From the NCBI GenBank assembly GCA_937885735.1, contig CALABN010000266.1:1-5111 (forward strand): a DNA stretch of 5,111 bases. Direction: 5' to 3'. Made by a program: the position numbers and the translations under genes. Of the stretch, positions 1 to 5,111 are shown one piece after another (within the stretch, counting starts at the first letter, position 1; each line of letters starts with the position of its first letter). Under the pieces are notes generated by a model. It was not told the DNA's origin and searched no databases. It worked only from the letters and a program-made list of their open reading frames with translations. This DNA is from an uncultured Bacteroidota bacterium (GTDB taxonomy: Bacteria; Bacteroidota; Bacteroidia; Bacteroidales; SZUA-534).

Positions 1-54
1 TAGAGCAAAGGACTGAAAATCCTTGTGTCCCTGGTTCGATTCCCGGTGGCACCA
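1..54 (+). tRNA. tRNA-Phe (GAA), 3' portion
   Basis: Partial tRNA cut by the window's left edge; only the end of the D arm onward is present. The anticodon stem is AAGGA (8-12) paired with TCCTT (20-24), closing the 7-base loop CTGAAAA with anticodon GAA at 15-17, which reads Phe codons. The T loop TTCGATT lies at 34-40, flanked by CCTGG and CCCGG; the middle pair of that stem is a T:C mismatch. The 3' acceptor strand TGGCACC (47-53) is followed by discriminator A54. The next bases are CCC, so the CCA end is not encoded and must be added after transcription. The missing 5' end should begin GGTGCCA. Confidence 0.95.
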
Positions 55-57
55 CCC

Positions 58-84
58 AAGCGACCTGTAAAGGTCGCTTTTTTT
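58..84 (+). terminator. Intrinsic terminator of the tRNA-Phe transcript
   Basis: A perfect 9-bp stem, AAGCGACCT (58-66) with AGGTCGCTT (71-79), closes a GTAA tetraloop and runs into seven consecutive T (78-84). It lies four bases after the tRNA discriminator base, so it ends the tRNA transcript and separates it from the symporter gene downstream. Confidence 0.93.
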
Positions 85-188
85 GTATGTATATTTTTAT
101 AAAACACTAATATTCAACAACAAAGCAACACACAGAAGCAAGACGGCAATTATGTCCGAAAAGGCCCAAAAACAGCCGTTTTTCATCA

Positions 189-211
189 TTTGTGTTACAC
201 TTTGTGTTACA
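189..211 (+). repeat. Tandem 11-base direct repeat upstream of the symporter
   Basis: TTTGTGTTACA occurs at 189-199 and again at 201-211, separated by one base, giving a 12-base period just over one helical turn. The second copy ends 21 bases before the symporter start codon. The placement would suit a regulator binding site or a duplicated promoter part. The sequence TACACTTTG (196-204) resembles the Bacteroidota -7 element TAnnTTTG but has one base too many. Function is unknown; the repeat itself is directly visible. Confidence 0.5.
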
Positions 212-232
212 ATGCAGTAAAAAAGCCCCAAA

Positions 233-1582
233 ATGAACGGATTCTCGCAATTCATCGGTAATGTATCGTCGTTTCTTTGGGGATGGCCAATGATAATACT
301 CCTGCTTGGCACGCACATCTACCTTTCCGTCCGGCTAAAATTCCCCCAACGCAAGATTTTCACGGCAATCAAGTTGTCGGTGAAAAGAGACGGCGGGAAA
401 TCAAAGGGCGACGTGAGCCAATTCGCTTCGCTGGCCACTTCGCTGGCCGCCACTGTGGGGACCGGCAACATAATAGGCGTGGCCACAGCCGTATCACTGG
501 GCGGACCCGGTGCCGTGCTTTGGTGCTGGCTGACTGGACTTTTCGGCATCGCCACAAAATATTCCGAAGGCCTTCTGGCAATAAAATACCGAGTGAAGGC
601 ACGTGGCGGGCAGATGATTGGGGGCCCGATGTTCGCCCTCGACCGCGGATTGGGACTGAAATGGCTGGCTACACTGTTCTGCATATTCACGGCATTTGCT
701 TCGTTTGGCATTGGCAACACGGTGCAATCAAATGCGGTAAGCACAATTCTTTCAGAAACGTGCGGCATAAAGCCTCTGGCAACCGGAATCATCTGCGCCA
801 CACTCATTGCCCTGGTGCTGGTTTTCGGAGTAAAAGGCATTGCCAAAGTCTGCAACTGGTTTGTGCCGATAATGGCTGGATTCTATATCATTGGGTGTCT
901 TTTTATACTGGCACTGAACCACGCTCACCTGCTTGGGGCATTGAAACTCATTGTTGAATCGGCCTTCACGCCCTCGGCCGCAGGTGGAGGCTTTGTAGGC
1001 TCCTCGGTGATAATGGTGGCACGCTACGGCATAGCCCGCGGCCTCTTCTCAAACGAGTCAGGCATGGGCTCGGCTCCTATAATTGCGGCAGCGGCACGAA
1101 CCAAAAATCCAGTTCAGCAGGCCCTTGTATCATCATCGGCAACATTCTGGGACACGGTTGTCATTTGCGCCTTGACCGGCTTGGTGCTTGTCAGCAGCAT
1201 TGTGGCTTATCCCGACATAGACTATGTTCACGGAGCCGTTCTTACAAAGGAAGCCTTTGGCAAACTGCCTGTTGTGGGACCCTTCATACTCACCTTCGGA
1301 ATAGTTACATTCTCACTGTCAACAATACTCGGATGGTACTATTACGGCGAGAAGGCCGTGGAATACCTTAGCCGTGGACGACGCCTTGTAAAATGGTTCA
1401 AACTGCTGTGGGTTGCCGGCATAGTGGTTGGCGCGGTGGCCAACCTATCGGTTGTATGGGACGTTGCCGACTGCATGAACGCCCTGATGGCCATTCCTAA
1501 CCTTGTCTCGCTGATTCTGCTCTCGGGAGTTATCGCCAAAGAGACCAACAAGTGGCTTTGGAAGAGAAAGACTAACGACTGA
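233..1582 (+). CDS. Sodium:alanine/glycine symporter, AGCS family
   Basis: A 449-residue integral inner-membrane protein of the alanine or glycine:cation symporter family (AgcS/AlsT type), which uses the Na+ gradient to import small neutral amino acids such as alanine, glycine or D-alanine. The length is typical of the family. Family signatures are in order: GTGNI at residues 76-80, GGPGAVLWCWL at 90-100 (usual form GGPGAVFWMW), NTVQSNA near 162-168, NESGMGSAPI at 274-283, DT at 307-308, and a WD...NALMAIPNL block near 409-424. About ten to eleven hydrophobic segments run through the protein, and the C-terminus is basic. The ATG is the first good start, with an A-rich leader and no Shine-Dalgarno motif. 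The gene stands alone between the tRNA terminator and the ketosynthase promoter region. The transported amino acid cannot be told from sequence. Confidence 0.95.
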   Translation: MNGFSQFIGNVSSFLWGWPMIILLLGTHIYLSVRLKFPQRKIFTAIKLSVKRDGGKSKGDVSQFASLATSLAATVGTGNIIGVATAVSLGGPGAVLWCWLTGLFGIATKYSEGLLAIKYRVKARGGQMIGGPMFALDRGLGLKWLATLFCIFTAFASFGIGNTVQSNAVSTILSETCGIKPLATGIICATLIALVLVFGVKGIAKVCNWFVPIMAGFYIIGCLFILALNHAHLLGALKLIVESAFTPSAAGGGFVGSSVIMVARYGIARGLFSNESGMGSAPIIAAAARTKNPVQQALVSSSATFWDTVVICALTGLVLVSSIVAYPDIDYVHGAVLTKEAFGKLPVVGPFILTFGIVTFSLSTILGWYYYGEKAVEYLSRGRRLVKWFKLLWVAGIVVGAVANLSVVWDVADCMNALMAIPNLVSLILLSGVIAKETNKWLWKRKTND

Positions 1583-1642
1583 AAGCAACTGAAGGGATTG
1601 TCTTGCAACAAGAGCCAATTGGCATCTCCCCACAAATATTAG

Positions 1643-1673
1643 TTTTCACCTTAAAATTAAAACGTTATATTCG
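1643..1673 (+). promoter_or_regulatory. Candidate Bacteroidota-type promoter for the ketosynthase operon
   Basis: TATATTCG at 1666-1673 matches seven of eight positions of the Bacteroidota -7 consensus TAnnTTTG. A T-rich TTTTC at 1643-1647 lies 18 bases upstream, about where the -33 TTTG-type element is expected. Transcription would start near 1680 and leave an untranslated leader of about 75 bases. That leader contains a possible weak hairpin, AGGCAA (1692-1697) with TTGCCT (1712-1717), and an AT-rich inverted repeat TATTTAT/ATAAATA near 1722-1736. The position is plausible because the preceding symporter gene is separated by 173 bases. The call rests on a consensus match only. Confidence 0.4.
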
Positions 1674-1755
1674 CAGTTTGTATAAAAGACAAGGCAACGG
1701 CATTGCTGATATTGCCTAAAGTATTTATTATAAATAAAATAGACAATCAGTCCTT

Positions 1756-2985
1756 ATGCAAACTGAACGCAGAGTAGTGATAACTGGCATGGGAATTTAC
1801 TCTTGCATAGGCAAGAACCTTGACGAAGTAAAGGACTCTCTATATAACGGCAAGTCGGGCATAGGCATCGATTCTGACAGGACAGAACTCGGTTTTCTCT
1901 CGCCTTTGACTGGCATTCTTGAACGCCCCGACATGAAAAGCCTGCTCGACCGTAAACGCCGCCGTGGCTTGGCAGAGCAAGGCGAATATGCATATATGGC
2001 AACCCTTGAGGCTTTCCGCAACGCAAAGATCGACGAAGAATTTCTTGCAAACAACGAGGTAGGAATCCTCTACGGGAACGACAGCAGCGCAAAGCCGATT
2101 ATAACAGCCGTTGACACCATACGCGAAAAGAAAAGCACAGTGCTTGTGGGTGCCGAATCTGTATTCCAGTCACTGACGTCAACCATAACAATGAACCTGT
2201 CGGTGATATTCAAACTCAAAGGCATAAATTTCACAATATCAAGCGCCTGCGCCAGCAGTTCGCACGCCATCGGCATTGGGTACCTGCTCATTAAGCAAGG
2301 ACTGCAAAACTGCATTCTGTGTGGCGGAGCCCAGGAAGTAAACCCTTTTGGAGTATGCAGTTTCGACGGATTGAGCGCATTTTCCACCAAAACCGACGAC
2401 CCTACAAAGGCCTCAAAGCCATTCGACAAAAACCGCGACGGACTTGTTCCAAGTGGCGGAGGCGCAAGCCTTGTGCTTGAAGACTACGAGTCGGCAGTCA
2501 AGCGCGGAGCACCTATCATTGCCGAAGTCATTGGCTACGGCTTCTCGTCGAACGGCGACCACCTTTCGGTTCCAAATGTCGACGGCCCGAAACGCTCGCT
2601 GATGCGTGCACCTGAAAACGCAGGCCTGACAGCAGCCGACATACCATACATCAACGCACACGCCACATCGACGCCAGCGGGCGACCGCAACGAGGCAATA
2701 GCCTTGCGCGAAGTGTTTGGCAAACACAACCCTTACATAACATCGACAAAGTCAATGACAGGCCACGAAATGTGGATGGCAGGCGCAAGCGAGGTTATCT
2801 ACTCGACATTGATGATGAACAACGGATTCATTGCGCCAAACATCAACTTTGAAGAACCTGACGACGAAGCCGTTGGACTTAACATTCCAAACCGTCGCGT
2901 AGATGTTGTATTTGACACCTTCCTTTCAAACTCATTCGGCTTTGGAGGAACAAACTCGTCACTTATCATTCGCAAATGTAAATAA
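1756..2985 (+). CDS. FabF-like beta-ketoacyl-ACP synthase, aryl polyene type
   Basis: A 409-residue condensing enzyme of the thiolase fold (KAS I/II family), which performs decarboxylative Claisen condensation of malonyl-ACP with an acyl chain. All catalytic parts are visible: Cys165 in SSACASSS (162-169), His302 in NAHATSTPAGD (300-310), Lys332 in STKSMTGH (330-337), His337, and the gatekeeper loop GFGGTN (395-400). The usual TGHxxGAAG segment reads TGHEMWMAGA (335-344), and HGTSTP reads HATSTP, so it is a divergent specialised synthase rather than housekeeping FabF. An intact active-site Cys argues against a chain-length-factor role. The linked ACP and LpxL-like acyltransferase fit the first genes of Bacteroidota aryl polyene/flexirubin clusters. 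That pathway assignment is inferred from context; the enzyme class is secure. The ATG at 1756 gives a full-length N-terminus (RRVVITGMG). Confidence 0.92.
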   Translation: MQTERRVVITGMGIYSCIGKNLDEVKDSLYNGKSGIGIDSDRTELGFLSPLTGILERPDMKSLLDRKRRRGLAEQGEYAYMATLEAFRNAKIDEEFLANNEVGILYGNDSSAKPIITAVDTIREKKSTVLVGAESVFQSLTSTITMNLSVIFKLKGINFTISSACASSSHAIGIGYLLIKQGLQNCILCGGAQEVNPFGVCSFDGLSAFSTKTDDPTKASKPFDKNRDGLVPSGGGASLVLEDYESAVKRGAPIIAEVIGYGFSSNGDHLSVPNVDGPKRSLMRAPENAGLTAADIPYINAHATSTPAGDRNEAIALREVFGKHNPYITSTKSMTGHEMWMAGASEVIYSTLMMNNGFIAPNINFEEPDDEAVGLNIPNRRVDVVFDTFLSNSFGFGGTNSSLIIRKCK

Positions 2986-3013
2986 CACACACTCATTCAA
3001 ATAACACACTCAT
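2980..3013 (+). repeat. Imperfect tandem duplication across the KS stop and ACP start
   Basis: AAATAACACACACTCAT (2980-2996) is repeated as AAATAACACACTCAT (2999-3013); the two copies differ by one CA dinucleotide. The first copy contains the ketosynthase TAA stop (2983-2985) and the second contains the first two bases of the ACP start codon. It looks like a local slippage or duplication that lengthened the spacer between two cotranscribed genes to 26 bases. Confidence 0.6.
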
Positions 3014-3263
3014 GACCAACAACGAGATTATAGAAAAAGTCAACACCATACTATCCGAAGAATTTGAGGTTGACATCGACATCATAAAGCCCGATGCCCC
3101 ACTTATGAAGACATTGGAACTAGACAGTCTCGACTTGGTAGATGTCATTGTCCTGATTGAACAAAACTTCGGGTTCAACGTCACTGGGCAAGACTTTGCC
3201 AAAATAAAGACATTCAACGATTTCTACAATCTTGTAATCGCTCGCACAAACGAGAAGTCCTAA
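3012..3263 (+). CDS. Acyl carrier protein
   Basis: An 83-residue acidic acyl carrier protein, the usual size for a discrete type II ACP. The phosphopantetheine attachment site is Ser39 in LELDSLDLVDVI (35-46), the classic DSL motif opening helix II. It must be converted to the holo form by a phosphopantetheinyl transferase, not seen here. It sits 26 bases after the ketosynthase and overlaps the acyltransferase by one base (TAATG). This suggests it is the dedicated carrier for the chain made by this operon rather than the fatty-acid ACP, which normally sits beside fabF or fabD in primary metabolism. The N-terminal MTNNEIIEKVNTIL helix and the C-terminal FNDFYNLV helix are as expected for the fold. 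Confidence 0.95.
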   Translation: MTNNEIIEKVNTILSEEFEVDIDIIKPDAPLMKTLELDSLDLVDVIVLIEQNFGFNVTGQDFAKIKTFNDFYNLVIARTNEKS

Positions 3264-4159
3264 TGGCCAACTGGGAAGGTAAGACACGGGGCGGACAATT
3301 CGGATACTTGTTTTTCATCAAGATGATCAAGTATTTAGGCATCAATGTGGCCTATGCCTTCCTTGCTTTCGTAGTTGTGTATTTCATTCCGTTTGCCCCA
3401 AAAGCCACAGCCTGCACTTGGCGATACGCAAGACACACCCTCGGACTAAGCCGTTTCAAATCAATCTTGATGCTGTTCCGCAACTATTACCGCCTGGGGC
3501 AGACACTTATTGACAAGATTGCCATTGGTGGCGGAATGACAGGCAAATACAAATTCAAGTTTGAACGCTACCAGGATTTTCTCGACATACTGAACAGCAA
3601 TCAAGGCGTGGTGATGATTGGCGGCCACATCGGCAATTGGGAGATTGGCGCACCTTTCTTCGGCGAGTACGGCAAGAAAATTAACATTGTAATGTACGAT
3701 GCCGAACACCAAAAGATAAAGGAGATGCTTGAAAAGAACTCCACCGGCCACGACTACAAGGTGATTCCTGTCAACAACGACAATCTTACGCACGTGTTCC
3801 AGATAACAGAGGCCCTCAACAATCACGAGTACGTATGTTTCCAGGGCGACCGATATGTAAACGCCGAAAAACTTCTGACAACAAGATTTATGGGACGCAA
3901 AGCGGACTTTCCTGCTGGTCCGTTCCTGCTTGCGTCACGGCTTAAGGTGCCCGTTGTGTTCTACTTCGCAATGCGCGAGAAGCACCGCACCTACCACTAC
4001 CGCTTTACAATGGCGGAGCCCGTTGTCCGCACAAAGGACAAGAAGCCAGAGCAAGCCTTGCTTGAACAGTATGTAGCCAATTTTGAAAAAATTCTCAAGC
4101 AATATCCTGAACAATGGTTCAATTACTACGATTTTTGGAAAAAACAGGATCCTATATAA
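3263..4159 (+). CDS. LpxL/HtrB-like lysophospholipid acyltransferase
   Basis: A 298-residue member of the bacterial lipid A biosynthesis acyltransferase family, which moves an acyl chain from acyl-ACP to a lipid hydroxyl at the inner membrane. The catalytic H(x4)E motif is GGHIGNWE with His122 and Glu127. Supporting blocks are FQGDRY (193-198), FPAGPFLLASRLKVPVV (216-232) and a YPEQWFNYYDFW ending (281-292), typical of the family. A single hydrophobic segment near residues 24-45 would anchor it to the membrane. Length is usual. The start codon overlaps the ACP stop (TAATG), indicating translational coupling and tight functional linkage. In aryl polyene clusters such enzymes are thought to attach the finished chain to a membrane lipid; that role here is inferred from neighbours, and ordinary lipid A acylation remains possible. 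Confidence 0.9.
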   Translation: MANWEGKTRGGQFGYLFFIKMIKYLGINVAYAFLAFVVVYFIPFAPKATACTWRYARHTLGLSRFKSILMLFRNYYRLGQTLIDKIAIGGGMTGKYKFKFERYQDFLDILNSNQGVVMIGGHIGNWEIGAPFFGEYGKKINIVMYDAEHQKIKEMLEKNSTGHDYKVIPVNNDNLTHVFQITEALNNHEYVCFQGDRYVNAEKLLTTRFMGRKADFPAGPFLLASRLKVPVVFYFAMREKHRTYHYRFTMAEPVVRTKDKKPEQALLEQYVANFEKILKQYPEQWFNYYDFWKKQDPI

Positions 4160-4207
4160 TTGGCATAGAATACGATGAACAATATATATTTAAACCGATT
4201 GAATAGC

Positions 4208-4388
4208 TGCGTACCTAACGGCACGCCAACCTTGTCGAGGGTGACATTTCTACCAATCTGTCACCCCTACGGGGTTACAATCACAAAACGAACAAAGACA
4301 AACAATTATTAAAAGATCACAACCCCATAGGGGTTGGACATTGGTAAAAGACAAATTCCTGTTAACAATGGCGTGCCGTAGGTACGCA
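4208..4388. repeat. REP/MITE-like symmetric palindromic element
   Basis: A 181-base noncoding element occupying most of the 270-base gap between acyltransferase and methyltransferase. Its outer arms (4208-4228 and 4369-4388) are reverse complements apart from one extra base in the left arm. Each arm is itself a small hairpin, for example GCGTGCC GTA GGTACGC at 4371-4387 with one G·T pair. Inner arms TACCAAT (4251-4257) and ATTGGTA (4340-4346) lie exactly 22 bases inside each outer arm. Two further hairpins lie within: ACCCC TAC GGGGT (4263-4275) and CAACCCC ATA GGGGTTG (4320-4336). GGGTGACA (4239-4246) can instead pair with TGTCACCC (4259-4266). No transposase is encoded, so it would be mobilised in trans, perhaps by an IS200/RAYT-type enzyme. 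In RNA it would fold strongly and could affect downstream expression. Confidence 0.75.
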
Positions 4389-4429
4389 ACATAGCACTAA
4401 TTCGCTAATAATTAAAACATCAAAACGAT

Positions 4430-4741
4430 ATGAAACTTTTTCCCGCTCTACAAAAGCAATACACAAAAGAGCATCAATCGGCTTACGACGCCCAACGTCT
4501 TGCTCACTTCATTGCATCGGCGCCAATGGTTTTCCAGGTGTCGCGCCTGATGATAAAATTCGGCATATTGAAAGAACTTGCCGACAACACAAACGGACTC
4601 ACACAGTCTGAAATTGCCGAAAAGTGCCATTTGTCAAACTATGCGGCACAAATCCTGCTTGAAGCATCGCTTTCAATAGGCACTGTGATTTTCGCCGACG
4701 AGCGCTACAAGATAACAAAGGCTGGCTGGTTCCTCATCAAC
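4430..4741 (+). CDS. SAM-dependent methyltransferase-like protein, N-terminal fragment
   Basis: About 104 supported residues from ATG 4430. The fragment has an N-terminal helical dimerisation stretch (AQRLAHFIASAPMVFQVSR, residues 21-39) and a winged-helix segment (FGILKELAD, then GLTQSEIAEKCHLSNYAAQILLEASLSIG). It ends in a wing of the form ERYKITKAGWFLIN (91-104). This is the N-terminal module of O-methyltransferase-like class I SAM enzymes, which in aryl polyene clusters may methylate the aryl head. The SAM-binding Rossmann domain is not in the window. Family-like sequence ends at about 4741. The frame stays open to 5111, but the residues after that point are the antisense of another gene and should not be taken as part of this protein. 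It is separated from the acyltransferase by the palindromic element, and probably still belongs to the same operon. Confidence 0.7.
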
Positions 4742-5111
4742 CGGAATGAAAGCCTCTTTGACTTCCTCGCGCTCGCCCAGGATGCAGTTGCCGTTCTCAT
4801 CCCAGCTGATTGCGTATTTCCAAATGGTGCTGTTGTACTCGGCATCCCACTCTTCGATGACCGCGAAATCATCGCCGGCATCGATAACATAGAAGTCCAG
4901 CAGACCAGACTCTCTTATTGCGGCAACAATCTTGTCCACTTTCTCGTTGTAAGACTCCTCAAAGAGAGCCTTCATGCGAGAGAAACGGGATGCTTTGCGT
5001 GCGTTCACATCCTCCTCGGATGGTGCGACCTCTGCCTCATCATCAACGATCTCGACAACCTTGCCGTCTGCCACTTTGATGATCTTCTTGTCCTCAGTCT
5101 TGTACTCTCCG
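4673..5111 (-). CDS. Phage-like acidic protein, C-terminal part, possibly prohead protease/capsid-related
   Basis: A minus-strand frame that enters from beyond the right edge with no start in the window. GTG at 5074-5072 is an internal possibility, but the reading continues upstream as GEYKTEDKKIIKV. It runs to a TGA at 4675-4673. Roughly the first 124 visible residues look genuine: a GEYKTEDKK...VADGKVVEI segment, an acidic linker, a helical SRMKALFEESYNEKVDKIV stretch, and an ending of the form DFYVIDAGDDFAVIEEW...WKYAISWDENGNCILGEREEVKEAFIPV. Such acidic DGKVVEI segments and beta-rich endings resemble C-terminal regions of tailed-phage head proteins (prohead protease or scaffold type); this is recalled resemblance, not a search result. 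The final ~20 residues are antisense methyltransferase sequence past the junction, so the true C-terminus is probably lost. Confidence 0.5.
   Translation of the reverse strand, partial: GEYKTEDKKIIKVADGKVVEIVDDEAEVAPSEEDVNARKASRFSRMKALFEESYNEKVDKIVAAIRESGLLDFYVIDAGDDFAVIEEWDAEYNSTIWKYAISWDENGNCILGEREEVKEAFIPVDEEPASLCYLVALVGENHSAY
4727..4745. other. Probable chimeric or rearrangement junction
   Basis: Up to AGWFLIN (ending 4741) the plus strand reads as a methyltransferase. From about 4739 rightward the minus strand reads as a phage-like protein. The bases 4730-4741 suit both: FLIN on the plus strand and VDEE on the minus strand. That implies a short shared sequence at the join and prevents exact placement. 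No repeat, transposase or attachment site is visible at the point. Confidence 0.55.

Noticed and set aside
97..318. Two overlapping minus-strand frames of about 70 codons in the tRNA-symporter gap
   Set aside because: They overlap the start of the symporter, have no recognisable domain or upstream signals, and the terminator and leader explain the region.
319..855. 178-codon minus-strand frame inside the symporter gene
   Set aside because: It is the antisense shadow of a clear AGCS symporter carrying all family motifs; its own sequence is not protein-like.
277..957. 226-codon plus-strand frame overlapping the symporter
   Set aside because: Out-of-frame shadow, rich in Arg and His with no membrane or domain pattern.
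1614..1623. GCCAATTGGC palindrome after the symporter as a terminator
   Set aside because: Its centre leaves no room for a hairpin loop and no T tract follows; it was not called a terminator or operator.
4208..4388. CRISPR array or riboswitch in the acyltransferase-methyltransferase gap
   Set aside because: There are no evenly spaced direct repeats and no recognisable aptamer core; the symmetry is inverted, as in REP/MITE elements.
4727..4745. Prophage attachment site
   Set aside because: No tRNA, direct-repeat core or integrase is near, and the adjoining phage-like gene looks structural and truncated.

Overview
The window most likely comes from a Bacteroidota (Bacteroidales-like) chromosome of moderate GC. 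Four things point that way: the start codons follow A-rich leaders without Shine-Dalgarno motifs; there is a TAnnTTTG-like promoter candidate; the ketosynthase, carrier protein and acyltransferase are of the type that opens aryl polyene/flexirubin-like pigment clusters in this phylum; and a REP/MITE-like palindromic repeat sits between genes. Genus cannot be fixed from the sequence.

Layout: positions 1-54 are the 3' part of tRNA-Phe(GAA), followed by a strong intrinsic terminator (58-84). A monocistronic-looking AGCS-family Na+/amino-acid symporter occupies 233-1582. After a 173-base gap with a promoter candidate (1666-1673), a plus-strand operon begins: a FabF-like beta-ketoacyl-ACP synthase (1756-2985), an acyl carrier protein (3012-3263), an LpxL/HtrB-like acyltransferase (3263-4159, overlapping the ACP stop by one base), and the start of a methyltransferase-like gene (from 4430). 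The synthase would extend a chain held on the dedicated ACP, and the acyltransferase would move an acyl or aryl-polyene chain to a membrane acceptor. This matches the front end of an aryl polyene-type cluster, but the diagnostic genes (ammonia-lyase, further ketosynthases, dehydratases, glycosyltransferase) lie outside the window.

The 270-base gap between acyltransferase and methyltransferase holds a symmetric 181-base element (4208-4388) made of nested inverted repeats, probably a non-autonomous REP/MITE-like element dropped into the operon.

The right end is abnormal. Around 4727-4745 the methyltransferase reading stops making family sense, and from there to 5111 the sequence reads as the C-terminal part of a phage-like acidic protein on the minus strand. 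The inverted join inside a gene, with a short stretch that suits both sides, looks more like an assembly or amplification chimera than a prophage edge. It should be checked before the last ~370 bases are treated as chromosomal neighbours of the operon.
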